Shown here: piece by piece, positions 9,196-17,604 of the stretch | Numbering within the stretch: position 1 is the first letter of the stretch | Layout of the letters: each line of letters begins with the position of its first letter | Source of the DNA: Pirellulaceae bacterium | GTDB taxonomy: Bacteria > Planctomycetota > Planctomycetia > Pirellulales > Pirellulaceae | DNA: 64,000 bases | Assembly (NCBI GenBank): GCA_028280445.1 | Contig: JANQLU010000136.1 | Span: forward strand, 186,001-250,000 | Direction of reading: 5' to 3' | The notes under the pieces: model-generated | What the model saw: the letters and a program-made list of their open reading frames with translations, nothing else | What the model was told of the DNA's origin: nothing | Databases searched by the model: none | Program-made: the position numbers and the translations under genes

Positions 9196-9714
9196 ATGAA
9201 TGCCCCGACACCCTTTCTCAGTCTTTCAAGCAAGGATTTAGATTCGATGCGACTCAAAAGACGACAACATTTCATCGATACTAACGTCCAAGGTTCGTTG
9301 CTCCGACGCATCATGATTCATTGGGCGTTGTTTTTTGTGATTGCCTGTTTGGCGGTCGTTGTGATGCAAGCGTTGATGGGTGATCCCAATTTGCCAATGG
9401 TCAAACGAATCCAAAAAGAGGCCGGCGAATTTATTTTTCTAGGAATCATCTTGTTGTCTTTGTTCCCTGCATTCATGCTGGATACCATTCGATTTAGCAA
9501 CCGGTTTGTCGGTCCCGTTGCGCGATTGCGCCGCGTTTTGAAAGAACTCGGAAGCGAACAAGAAGAAGTCGAAGTCTTGAAATTCCGTGACTCGGATTTT
9601 TGGGCCGATGTAGCACAAGATTTCAACAAGGTTTCCGATCTAGTTCGCCGACAACGAACAGAAATTGCCCAGCTAAAGAAACAGCTCAAAGAAAACCAGG
9701 AAACAGCGGGTTAA
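9196..9714 (+). CDS. Two-TM membrane protein with HAMP-like helix and coiled coil
   Basis: 172 residues. Two hydrophobic segments (about 41-63, MIHWALFFVIACLAVVVMQA; and about 78-97, FIFLGIILLSLFPAFMLDTI) frame a short extracytoplasmic loop. The second is followed by RFVGPVARLRRVLKELG, which resembles the first helix of a HAMP domain. The end is a coiled coil (VSDLVRRQRTEIAQLKKQLK). No kinase or methyl-accepting domain follows, so it is a sensor-like membrane module without output, or a scaffold. Start ATG 9196 has a weak AGGG just upstream. It is followed by an unrelated hypothetical on the same strand. Confidence 0.8.
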   Translation: MNAPTPFLSLSSKDLDSMRLKRRQHFIDTNVQGSLLRRIMIHWALFFVIACLAVVVMQALMGDPNLPMVKRIQKEAGEFIFLGIILLSLFPAFMLDTIRFSNRFVGPVARLRRVLKELGSEQEEVEVLKFRDSDFWADVAQDFNKVSDLVRRQRTEIAQLKKQLKENQETAG

Positions 9715-9826
9715 CGCAAACAAAATCTCCGCTGGATTTGCCAGATTAATGGTTTTCTGCACTGAATCTAACCAACAAACGAGTACACTTGCATAACTCG
9801 CATGTTGCTTTGGCAAATCTCAACTG

Positions 9827-10312
9827 ATGCTTTGTTTTCGCGTGACCAAATTCGATCCCCGATTTCGTGATGCGTCTGGCGCTTATACACGGGATGACTG
9901 GATCAGTATCGGCGACATTGGTTCTGAATTCGACGGTGTAATACTTACTCCGCAAAGTTATCTGGCTGTTGAAAACGCTTATATTTCGACGGCGCTTGCT
10001 TTTTTTGATGAGTCCGGAATTGAATCGCTGCAAATTGGTTCGCTTGAAAATCATGGCGAGTATTCCAATTCTGAATTAACATTAGCTAACGGTCATGTTT
10101 GTTCCATCCTGGAGATTGCAGACATCGCTCGCCTCAACCTGCGCTGTGTCATTTGGTGCCGATTGTCGTCTGATACTGCATTTCTGCATTTTGGCTACGA
10201 CTACTACATGTATATCGGCGTCCCTGCACCGTGTCCTCACGCCACCGAATTTGCACACCGATCCGGCCTGTTTGTCGAATCATTCGATTCTCCCTATCGC
10301 AATGTAACGTAG
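9827..10312 (+). CDS. Hypothetical protein
   Basis: 161 residues, no signal peptide and no membrane segment. The N-terminus (VTKFDPRFRDASGAYTRDDW) and the central LTPQSYLAVENAYISTALAFF suggest a small globular alpha/beta protein. I do not recognise a family with confidence; the layout is reminiscent of small bacterial immunity-like proteins, but no toxin gene is adjacent. Its stop codon TAG (10310-10312) lies inside the left arm of a palindromic repeat. The opposite-strand glgC ends in the right arm. Confidence 0.7.
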   Translation: MLCFRVTKFDPRFRDASGAYTRDDWISIGDIGSEFDGVILTPQSYLAVENAYISTALAFFDESGIESLQIGSLENHGEYSNSELTLANGHVCSILEIADIARLNLRCVIWCRLSSDTAFLHFGYDYYMYIGVPAPCPHATEFAHRSGLFVESFDSPYRNVT

Positions 10313-10426
10313 GGCCGGTTCCCACCGGCCGATTTGCTGGATTGCCAATTTGTGGATTGGCCGGTTTGTAGATTGATTGACTGATTGACCAAATTGTGGA
10401 TTGGCCGGTGGGAACCGGCCCTACGT
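10308..10426. repeat. Palindromic repeat, family A, between convergent genes
   Basis: The left arm (about 10308-10330; core GGCCGGTTCCCACCGGCC) and right arm (10403-10426; inverted) are near-perfect inverted copies that end in ACGTAG at both outer edges. A degenerate extra copy (GATTGGCCGG) lies in the spacer. Related repeats are at 23551-23604, 42101-42155 and 57501-57608; a worn single arm is at about 8488-8506. Both flanking genes take their stop codon from an arm. Confidence 0.9.
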
Positions 10427-11677
10427 TGCTTCGCTGGCCACCTGAACGGGACTGGTCATCACATCTCCTTTGGCGATCACCACGACACCATTTTCGCTGA
10501 TCGTAAAACCACGTGAGCGATCCAGCTCCAGGTCATAGCCAATTTCAAAATGCGGTGGGATTTGAACACCTTTGTCGATAATCGCGCGGCGTATTTTTGC
10601 GTAGCGGCCAACTTGCACTCGTTCAAACAGGATCGATTCAGACACCTGCGAATAACTGTTCACTCGAACCGATGGTCCTAAAATACTTCGCTGTACCGTC
10701 CCGCCGCTGACAATCGTCCCTTGGCATGCGATGCTGTCCATGGCACGGCCGACACGATCGCCATCGGTATCACCGCTGCCAAAAACAAATTTGGGGGCCG
10801 GCAGATTCGGTTGATGTGTGCGGATCGGCCAATCGGTGTCGTACAGATTCAGCTGTGGTTCAACGTCAACCAAACCCATGTTGGCTTCGAAATACGCGTC
10901 AATGGTTCCAACATCTCTCCAATAGGCGCGGGCACCGGAATGCATGTCGGTAAAGGGATAAGCGTAAACCTGATGGGTACCGATGATTGACGGGATAATA
11001 TTTTTGCCAAAATCGTGGTCGCTGTTTTGACGGGTTGCGTCTTTGCAAAGCTGGTCGAATAAGAAATGTGCTGAAAAGACGTAAATACCCATACTGGCCA
11101 AACATTCGTTTTGTCCAGGAATCGTTTGAGGTTCGTCTGGTTTTTCTTCGAATCCAATAATGCGATCGTGTTCGTTGACTTGCATCACACCAAATTGGCG
11201 GGCCGAGTCGCGATCGACCTGCAATGCGCCAATGGTCAAATCAGCATTGAGCTGAATATGTTGTTGAACCATCTTCTGATAGTTCATTTTGTAAATATGG
11301 TCGCCCGCCAGGACGACGACATAGCGAGGCCGCTCTTTTTCCAGTGAATAGATGTTTTGATAAACCGCGTCAGCCGTTCCCTGGTACCAGTTGTCGTCGA
11401 TTCGTTGTTGTGGCGGAACGACGTCGATAAACTCGCCCAGTTCACGACAAAAATAGGGCCTCCAACCCAAATTGATGTGGCGATCAAGACTCATCGCTTT
11501 GTATTGGGTCAGTAGCAGGATTTTTCGAAAACCGCTGTTGAGGCAATTAGAAAGTGCAAAATCAATAATGCGATAATTACCACCAAAAGGAACAGCGGGT
11601 TTGGCACGGTCGCGCGTCAAAGGTTCCAGTCGCGAGCCTTTTCCACCAGCCAAAACTATGGTCAAAACATCGTGCAT
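10421..11677 (-). CDS. glgC: ADP-glucose pyrophosphorylase (first copy, bacterial GlgC type)
   Basis: 418 residues. N-terminal nucleotidyltransferase core: LAGGKGSRLEPLT (pyrophosphorylase loop), RAKPAVPFGGNYRIIDF, WYQGTADAVYQN, catalytic AGDHIYKMNY, and FEEKP. The C-terminal left-handed beta-helix has the hexapeptide-like run VSGGTVQRSILGPSVRVN...ESILFERVQVGRYAKIRRAIID. It makes ADP-glucose from ATP and glucose-1-phosphate for glycogen synthesis, and is usually allosterically controlled through the C-terminal domain. The sequence resembles the proteobacterial type (GDHIYKMNY), unlike the second copy at 58.4 kb (GDQLYRMDY). No glgA or glgB is adjacent. The stop codon lies in a palindromic repeat. 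Confidence 0.93.
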   Translation of the reverse strand: MHDVLTIVLAGGKGSRLEPLTRDRAKPAVPFGGNYRIIDFALSNCLNSGFRKILLLTQYKAMSLDRHINLGWRPYFCRELGEFIDVVPPQQRIDDNWYQGTADAVYQNIYSLEKERPRYVVVLAGDHIYKMNYQKMVQQHIQLNADLTIGALQVDRDSARQFGVMQVNEHDRIIGFEEKPDEPQTIPGQNECLASMGIYVFSAHFLFDQLCKDATRQNSDHDFGKNIIPSIIGTHQVYAYPFTDMHSGARAYWRDVGTIDAYFEANMGLVDVEPQLNLYDTDWPIRTHQPNLPAPKFVFGSGDTDGDRVGRAMDSIACQGTIVSGGTVQRSILGPSVRVNSYSQVSESILFERVQVGRYAKIRRAIIDKGVQIPPHFEIGYDLELDRSRGFTISENGVVVIAKGDVMTSPVQVASEAT

Positions 11678-11873
11678 CGTTGCCTGTTACCTGTGTCGAA
11701 ATGAATTCGAATGTCGATGAGTTGTAGTTCGTTTCGACGTTTTGAACTTGGTTCTGTTACGTGAATTCGAAACGAGATTCGCTAAAACACACAAACCAAT
11801 CCGGTTGTTCTGTTGACATGCATTGTACGCACGGCTGCAAAAACAATTAAGGCAAAAAAATGAAACGGACCGT

Positions 11874-12293
11874 TCACTGCTCATCCGTTTCTGATTCAGC
11901 GGCTATCCGGTCCGCTTTTTCGCGCATGCGTTTATATTCCAAGGCGAGTTCTCGACGCGCCTTTCCCGCTTCCGAGCCATGATTGAAATGGACATAGACC
12001 CGAACAATGTCGATCAATGCGAATCCCAGCAAACACAACAGAATCAGCAACATCGCTGAAACCAGAATCGCTCGTGTCCGGGGGTCTTCGGCGACAGCAT
12101 TCGCAGCCATCAACGCTCCAATGATGGCGATCATGGCACTCATCAACGTTCGGCGGCGGAATTTGCGCAGTGAAAAGCGTTTTGATTCGCTGTCCGAATT
12201 TTTCTCCGACTCCACTTGAAACATTTGCCACTGCCAAAACATCAAGACGATGCCGGCGGCCAGCGTGACAAAGCCAATCACGGTTTCAAGCAT
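11874..12293 (-). CDS. Membrane protein of unknown function
   Basis: I chose ATG 12293 (139 residues), because the longer frame overlaps the upstream peptidase gene and this start lies 3 bp after that gene's stop, suggesting translational coupling. Three hydrophobic helices are visible (VIGFVTLAAGIVLMFWQW at the N-terminus, MSAMIAIIGALMAANAVA, AILVSAMLLILLCLLGFALI). An Arg/Glu-rich cytoplasmic tail follows (ARRELALEYKRMREKADRIA). No family recognised. Confidence 0.75.
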   Translation of the reverse strand: MLETVIGFVTLAAGIVLMFWQWQMFQVESEKNSDSESKRFSLRKFRRRTLMSAMIAIIGALMAANAVAEDPRTRAILVSAMLLILLCLLGFALIDIVRVYVHFNHGSEAGKARRELALEYKRMREKADRIAAESETDEQ

Positions 12294-12295
12294 TT

Positions 12296-13399
12296 CTATT
12301 TCTTTTCTTGTTGACGCTGCGCAATCTTGAGCCACTCGATCAGAACCCAACCTACTTTGGCCATCGATTCACCCGAGCATTTGTCCGGTGTATCCATAGT
12401 GGTATGCCAATACTTGTTACTTTTTCGAATGGTCGGATAATCAAAATCAATGATATCGGTTGTCGGAATGCGAGCAATCTCGTTCAACGGCAAATGGTCG
12501 TCCCGAATTTCATGGCGAATTTTAGGAACGAATTCTTTGATTTTCAATTGGCGGGCAACGTTCCAAATACTACGAGTTAGGGTTTCGGCGTAATTGTAGC
12601 TGTTTTTTTCCCAATACAGGTCGAGATGTTTATCACCGATCATATCCAACAAAATCCCGCAGACGTAAATTGGCTCGTCCGTTTTTTTTGCGGGATTGGC
12701 TGCTTCGATGCGACGCTGTTTGGCATATTGCTTGGCAAAATGCGTGGAACCGCGAAACAACGGGTCGCGCGGTCGCTGATAAACAAATTCTTCGCCGTCA
12801 AAAAACACAAAATCGATGCCATAAACCCCGCCTAGCGATTTGACATGTTTGCCTAATTCCATCAAAAGTGCACACCCGCTGGCGCCATCGTTGGCTCCGA
12901 GAAACACTCCAGTGCGTTTTCGAGGGTCGGGATCACTGTCCGGCAGCGGTCGGGTATCGTAATGCGTGCAAATCAAGATACGTTTCTTTTTTTTGGGATA
13001 AAACTGCACAATCAAATTGGTCAGCGTCACCATCTTTCCCGTAATCGGATGCCGCTCTTGAAACGATTGCTTTTTGATCTTCGCACCAAGTTTCTCGAAA
13101 TGCTTGATCAGCAGCGCCTGTTGTTTTGCCATTCCTTTGGTGCCGGAAATCCGCGGACCGATTTTGCAAATCTCCTCAAGCGATTTCATTGAAAATTTGG
13201 CGTCAAACGGGTTTTTGCGTTTTTCCTGATTGTTTTTGTCGCGAGTTTTCGTCTTGGGCACATCGGTGATAATGATCCGAGCGCGATTCTGGTTTTTTTG
13301 CTGTTGCGCGTAGCAGTGCACTGATGTCATTGCGTCTCCAGCGACCATGCTCAGAAGCAACGCAATTAATAAATGCAAGTGTTGTTTTGAGAAAAGCAT
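12296..13399 (-). CDS. Secreted M28-family peptidase / glutaminyl cyclase-like protein
   Basis: 367 residues with an N-terminal signal peptide (LHLLIALLLSMVAGDAMT). Metal-binding and active-site motifs of the M28/QC fold are in order: CTHYDTRP (metal His), GANDGASG (bridging Asp), FFDGEE (catalytic Glu pair), LDMIGD (metal Asp) and YWHTTMDTPDKCS (metal His). The 'YWHTxxDTxDKxS' end is shared by glutaminyl-peptide cyclotransferases and M28 aminopeptidases, so both activities remain possible. It likely acts in the periplasm or outside the cell. A small membrane protein follows by 3 bp. Confidence 0.9.
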   Translation of the reverse strand: MLFSKQHLHLLIALLLSMVAGDAMTSVHCYAQQQKNQNRARIIITDVPKTKTRDKNNQEKRKNPFDAKFSMKSLEEICKIGPRISGTKGMAKQQALLIKHFEKLGAKIKKQSFQERHPITGKMVTLTNLIVQFYPKKKKRILICTHYDTRPLPDSDPDPRKRTGVFLGANDGASGCALLMELGKHVKSLGGVYGIDFVFFDGEEFVYQRPRDPLFRGSTHFAKQYAKQRRIEAANPAKKTDEPIYVCGILLDMIGDKHLDLYWEKNSYNYAETLTRSIWNVARQLKIKEFVPKIRHEIRDDHLPLNEIARIPTTDIIDFDYPTIRKSNKYWHTTMDTPDKCSGESMAKVGWVLIEWLKIAQRQQEKK

Positions 13400-13591
13400 G
13401 TCAATAACACCGCGGCAAAGAATTTGGGATTGAAGTAAATGATACGGAACAGTCGCGTGAATTCCAAGTTGAATGTATCATCGGCGATCGAATCATGGTG
13501 AAATCACTCAATTCCCGGCGTTTCGACCGCCAACCTGTCCCTTTTGGTGTTAAGAACCAAACTCTAAAATTGTCGGTTTCGCTTTTCTTCG

Positions 13592-14581
13592 ATGCTCATG
13601 AATTCAAATCCTGAAACAAAACCTGCGGCAACAAAAAACGCTGGATGCTTTATTTTAGGTTTGCAAGCAATTTCATTGATTCCTGTCGCCATTTTTCTCT
13701 CCACCTGGTTTGCCAGTTTTTCATGGTTGCTCGATCTGCTGTGCAATTTTCAGGTCATCATATTTTGGGCGCTGGCCTTTTGCGTTTTACCTTTTTTGCT
13801 GTTGCGGCGGTGGCGATGGGTTTTAATGCTGAGCGGATTTACGGTCGTCAGTGCCTGGTGCGTGTTTTCGATTTATCTTCCCATCACTCGGGATGGCAAT
13901 CCCCAAACCAAGCTGCGAATGCTGTCTTGCAACATTTACCACGAAAATGAAAACCACGATGAATTTATTTCTCTGGTTCGAGAAGTTGACCCCGACATTT
14001 TTGTTGTGATTGAATTTACACCTCAGTGGCAGGTCGCACTAGAAAAACTTGGTGAATCGTATCCTTACCAGATTCTGGAGCCGCGATTGCTTGGCGCTGG
14101 TGTCGGCGTCTACAGTCGAGTCAAACTCAACGACACGCGGATTTTCCAACTCACTCAAAAAACGGTTCACGATTGCCCGGTCATTCGCGCGCGGTTAACA
14201 ATTGCGGATCGGTCAGTCAGCATGTTCACGGTTCACGCGTTGTCGCCGAGGTTCCCAGATTTTCAGGAGATTCGCGACGAGGAAATCCGCGAGTTGGCCG
14301 ATCTGGTCAACGACTATCAAGGCGAAAAATTCGTGGTGGGAGATTTTAATGCAACGACCTGGCTACCGATCATGCGTGAATTTATGCGCACGACTGGGTT
14401 AAACGATTCGCGCCAAGGGTTCGGGATTCAGCCGACTTGGCCGCAAAGCGTTTTGCTGGCACGGATCCCGATCGATCATGTATTTGTTTCCAATGGAATT
14501 GCCGTTCATTCACGGGAAGTAAAATCGAGCATCGGTTCCGATCATTTTCCGATCGTCGTCGAACTGAGTTTGGCCGACTGA
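13592..14581 (+). CDS. Membrane-anchored endonuclease/exonuclease/phosphatase-family protein
   Basis: 329 residues; ATG 13598, two codons in, is an equally good start. The N-terminus has three hydrophobic helices (about 18-37, 43-65, 73-93), so the domain is tethered and probably faces outward. The EEP fold follows: MLSCNIYHEN (metal Asn), FVVIEFT (metal Glu), VVGDFNATTW (D-x-N), HVFVSNG and the terminal IGSDHFPIVVEL (Asp-His). The architecture is like YafD-type proteins. Possible substrates are nucleic acid, phospholipid or inositol phosphate, and the sequence does not decide. It converges on the glycosyltransferase gene with a 4-bp gap. Confidence 0.9.
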   Translation: MLMNSNPETKPAATKNAGCFILGLQAISLIPVAIFLSTWFASFSWLLDLLCNFQVIIFWALAFCVLPFLLLRRWRWVLMLSGFTVVSAWCVFSIYLPITRDGNPQTKLRMLSCNIYHENENHDEFISLVREVDPDIFVVIEFTPQWQVALEKLGESYPYQILEPRLLGAGVGVYSRVKLNDTRIFQLTQKTVHDCPVIRARLTIADRSVSMFTVHALSPRFPDFQEIRDEEIRELADLVNDYQGEKFVVGDFNATTWLPIMREFMRTTGLNDSRQGFGIQPTWPQSVLLARIPIDHVFVSNGIAVHSREVKSSIGSDHFPIVVELSLAD

Positions 14582-14585
14582 ATGA

Positions 14586-15347
14586 TCAGGCAGCTTTTTT
14601 AGATGGCGTCGACGTTTGCCGATCATCGTACCAGTGATCCAAAATCCAAGTTGATGCATGCCAAAATTTACGAATGTGGCCGTAACTCGATTTTATGGCG
14701 TCAGGTGGATTGGGTTTTCCATGAAAGACAATGACTTTCGCGCCTGGGGGCTGAACGGGCGGTCGAAAATATCGCCAAGGAATCCGAGGCAAGCTGTGCG
14801 TTTTGAAACTTGGCGTCCATTGTTCCGGCCAATAAGACAGAATTCCTTGTTCCGCTAAATGGTGTGACAGAAACGCTTGTTCATTTCGGTACTTTCGCCG
14901 AATCATTTCTGGGTCGCGGCGAAAAACTTCGATAACATCTGTGTGCGCACCAATTTCAAATCGATAGCAAGAGGAATTGCCAGTGATTGGGCGTTTGCGA
15001 TGCCAGTGCCAGTCGTGACTAATGAGAAACTGCCCCGGCAATTCAAAAAACGGATCGAGGCTATCAACAATGACAACATCCAAATCCAGAAACAGGGTCG
15101 TGCCCTGGAGATCACCCAACGTTTTTTCGAACGTCGTCAGTTTTCGCCAACAGCGCTCCGGTCCATCGGCGATTTCTAAAACAGGCAACGGAAAAACTTC
15201 GACGTCATCGCGAATTCCATGACCATTGTCAGTAAAGCAGGCAAAGCGATGTTCACGGCTCAAATGGCGCGCAACCATCGAACGGAGAATGTTGACGTAT
15301 TTGGCGTCGTATTTTTCGCCCCACTTCATGCAAATGACGTTTACCAC
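14586..15347 (-). CDS. Glycosyltransferase (GT8-like, DxD motif)
   Basis: 253 residues. The start is GTG 15347, supported by a Shine-Dalgarno AGGGAGAG just upstream; an in-frame ATG lies six codons further in. The core TTLFLDLDVVIVDSLDPFF carries the DxD metal/nucleotide-sugar motif, followed by a conserved WxHWHRKR-like patch and a C-terminal VIVFHGKPNP, typical of GT8-like or planctomycete 'glycosyltransferase' entries. No membrane segment, so it is cytoplasmic or peripheral. Sugar donor and acceptor are unknown. It is not in an obvious polysaccharide operon. Confidence 0.82.
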   Translation of the reverse strand: MVNVICMKWGEKYDAKYVNILRSMVARHLSREHRFACFTDNGHGIRDDVEVFPLPVLEIADGPERCWRKLTTFEKTLGDLQGTTLFLDLDVVIVDSLDPFFELPGQFLISHDWHWHRKRPITGNSSCYRFEIGAHTDVIEVFRRDPEMIRRKYRNEQAFLSHHLAEQGILSYWPEQWTPSFKTHSLPRIPWRYFRPPVQPPGAKVIVFHGKPNPPDAIKSSYGHIRKFWHASTWILDHWYDDRQTSTPSKKAA

Positions 15348-15470
15348 AAATCTCTCCCTGATAATTTGCGCGGATTTTAGGTGTTTTGGGAGACTGGAAC
15401 AAGACGAATCGACATCGCGGATTAGCTAGCGAATCTCAGTGAGGACAAGGTTTCGGGAGGGCGAAGTTTC

Positions 15471-15576
15471 GGGAGGGCGAAGCTCCCGCTGAGCCATTTT
15501 TTTTTTGCGATCGGTAAATCGATAATTTCGAACGAAACAAACAAGACGCCCGGCTCGGCGGGAGCCTCGCCCTCCC
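15471..15576. repeat. Palindromic repeat, family C, copy 1
   Basis: The left arm 15471-15495 (GGGAGGGCGAAGCTCCCGCT...) and right arm 15552-15576 form a 25-bp inverted repeat with several mismatches. A partial extra copy of the left-arm end (TTTCGGGAGGGCGAAG) sits directly before it at 15451-15466. A fragment of family D (GTGAGCGG...) follows at about 15618. The region 15348-15690 contains no gene that I can support. Confidence 0.8.
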
Positions 15577-15690
15577 TTGAAATATTCGGATGAACTCGCA
15601 TCCATGGCAAAGCCACTCGTGAGCGGCCAGGCACTAGTCACCGGTACGAAACGCTAACAAACCTGCGGGTGCGCTTTGCCGCTCGCAGGG

Positions 15691-17604
15691 TTACTTTTTA
15701 TTTTTGGCTTCCGTTTTGCCGGCGTCTTTTTTGGTTTTGTCGGAGTCTTGTTTGTTTTGGTCAGCGTCCTTGGATTTGTCTTTGTCCGCGGTCTTTCCGT
15801 TTTTGGCTTTGTCGCCTTTGTTTGGATCTTTTCCTGGATCTTTTTTCTTGTTCGGATCGTTTTCCTTATCAGCTTGTTCCCGCTCGCGTCGTGCCTGCAC
15901 TTGCTCCGAAGTTGGCACTCCGTCTCCTTCGCCGAGTTTGGCACGACGGTCAATCACGTATTGCAAGGGGAAATCCAACGGCCACTCTTTGCCTGCAACA
16001 CGCAGCACGACATAGTATCGCTTCATGTGTTCAATTAAATCTTCGATCAGATCGCCACGTTTGAGATCTGGATATTTCTCAAGCACCTCGGCCCAAATCT
16101 CAAAACCACGTTTGTAGTCTTGAATTGCACCGTCTTCGACGATGGGTTTTTTCGTTTGAGGATCGATCTTGGGTCGCAGCGTTACAGGATCGATGGCAAT
16201 GTACCGATCGTATTTTGATTGACGTTCTTTTTCCTGTGCCGAGTAGATCGCCGTTCGAGCTTCAAACGCTTTTTCAGATGATTCACCGAGAGCTCGTTCT
16301 TTCCAGTACGGATAGTTGGTAACACCAGCGTACCGGCCGATCGATTCGCGTTTGACGAGCAATTGCGAGATTTGCAATACAATTCGACGCGCCTCGACGC
16401 GATTTTCGTCGGAAACACAATCGGCGACTTTTTTGTCCACCATCGTATCGATTTTAAAGATTTTGTTCCTGGCACGACGCGCCATGATTTGTTCTTCGTC
16501 GTCGAGTTCCGAGTTGTCTTTTTGAAGAATTTCACGTTCTTCAGGTGTGACTCCGGCGGAATCCATCACTTCACGTTCAAATTCGAATCGTTTGCCGGGA
16601 GCAAGTTTATCCAGTTTTTGTCGCAGCGTCTGAATTTGCCGCGAAGATTTTTCCATTCCTTCGAGCGTGAGTTCAACACCACGGGTTGTTTTCATTTTGA
16701 TTTGGCCGAACTCGAGCCAGCTTTTCAAAGCCTGCTCACGCCAAAGGATTCGCTGAATATGTTGTGACGGTTGTACCTCGTTCTGCAACGACATCGGCTG
16801 GTTGCGCAGCTGTGCAGGGCTCCACATGTAAAACAGATAAGGCGCGGTTCGAATCACAACTGGATCGCCTTCGACACCATTAGCAACCATCGCCAACGAA
16901 CGCTCGTACCATTGATGCGCCAGCAACCAATTGTCATGGCCATACACGCTGTCGCGGAAACCAAGTTTTTGCCCGCGGTGATCTTCATGGATAAATGGAA
17001 ATCGCGCCATTGACTCATGAAAATCAACGTCCTGCCGGAACAGTTGACGGAATTGCACTTTTTCGTCGGCGCGTCCGATTTTCTGCCCGGTGAAAAAACC
17101 CAGGTTGTCAGTAATTCGGTGATCCCGTCGGTTATACGGAATTCCTTCGGTCAAAAAGTGGAGCCCCTTTTTGACCCAGGCATAGCGAAACTCAAAATCA
17201 TCGAATTCCGCCGAGACATTGTAGGACAGGTTGTGCGCCTGGTATTGCCAGACGCGCACAAAGTTGGGTTGAATTTTTACCAGCGTGTTTAACGTTGCTT
17301 CGAAGGTGTTCCAGTCCTCTTTTTCCTTGGCGTCAATCGCTTGCAACCACAACGATGTACTAGCGACCCCTCGCATTCCCAACAACGAAAATCGCAACGC
17401 TTCGCTGGCGGCATCGATTTCGCTGAGTTTGGCTTGCGACAATTCATAGTCGTTTCGCAGTTGAGAAATAACACCGCCAGAATCCTGAATCGTATTGTCC
17501 TTGTTACGCGTGGTCGGTCGCGACAGGAATGAAACAGGAACGAGAAATATCCCGATCAACGCGATATAAATAACTTTACGAATATAATTCGAATTATTTG
17601 TCAT
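15691..17604 (-). CDS. ABC-transporter-associated 637-residue membrane-anchored protein
   Basis: Its ATG overlaps the permease stop codon (ATGA at 17601-17604), so it is translationally coupled as the third gene of the ABC-2 operon. One N-terminal hydrophobic segment (IYIALIGIFLVPVSFL) anchors it. A helical region follows (about 60-330) with tetratricopeptide-like spacing (KEDWNTFEATLNTLVKIQPN), then Arg/Glu-rich helices. The last ~75 residues are almost only Lys, Asp, Asn and Pro. I recognise it as a conserved planctomycete protein but know no function. Position suggests a role in the exporter's substrate handling. Confidence 0.85.
   Translation of the reverse strand: MTNNSNYIRKVIYIALIGIFLVPVSFLSRPTTRNKDNTIQDSGGVISQLRNDYELSQAKLSEIDAASEALRFSLLGMRGVASTSLWLQAIDAKEKEDWNTFEATLNTLVKIQPNFVRVWQYQAHNLSYNVSAEFDDFEFRYAWVKKGLHFLTEGIPYNRRDHRITDNLGFFTGQKIGRADEKVQFRQLFRQDVDFHESMARFPFIHEDHRGQKLGFRDSVYGHDNWLLAHQWYERSLAMVANGVEGDPVVIRTAPYLFYMWSPAQLRNQPMSLQNEVQPSQHIQRILWREQALKSWLEFGQIKMKTTRGVELTLEGMEKSSRQIQTLRQKLDKLAPGKRFEFEREVMDSAGVTPEEREILQKDNSELDDEEQIMARRARNKIFKIDTMVDKKVADCVSDENRVEARRIVLQISQLLVKRESIGRYAGVTNYPYWKERALGESSEKAFEARTAIYSAQEKERQSKYDRYIAIDPVTLRPKIDPQTKKPIVEDGAIQDYKRGFEIWAEVLEKYPDLKRGDLIEDLIEHMKRYYVVLRVAGKEWPLDFPLQYVIDRRAKLGEGDGVPTSEQVQARREREQADKENDPNKKKDPGKDPNKGDKAKNGKTADKDKSKDADQNKQDSDKTKKDAGKTEAKNKK

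Noticed and set aside
9827..10312. Toxin-immunity pair with the small hypothetical as immunity protein
   Set aside because: The resemblance is only in general layout and there is no toxin-like gene beside it.
15451..15576. Possible CRISPR-like array from repeated GGGAGGGCGAAG units
   Set aside because: Units are inverted or adjacent partial copies without regular spacers, and no cas gene is present.
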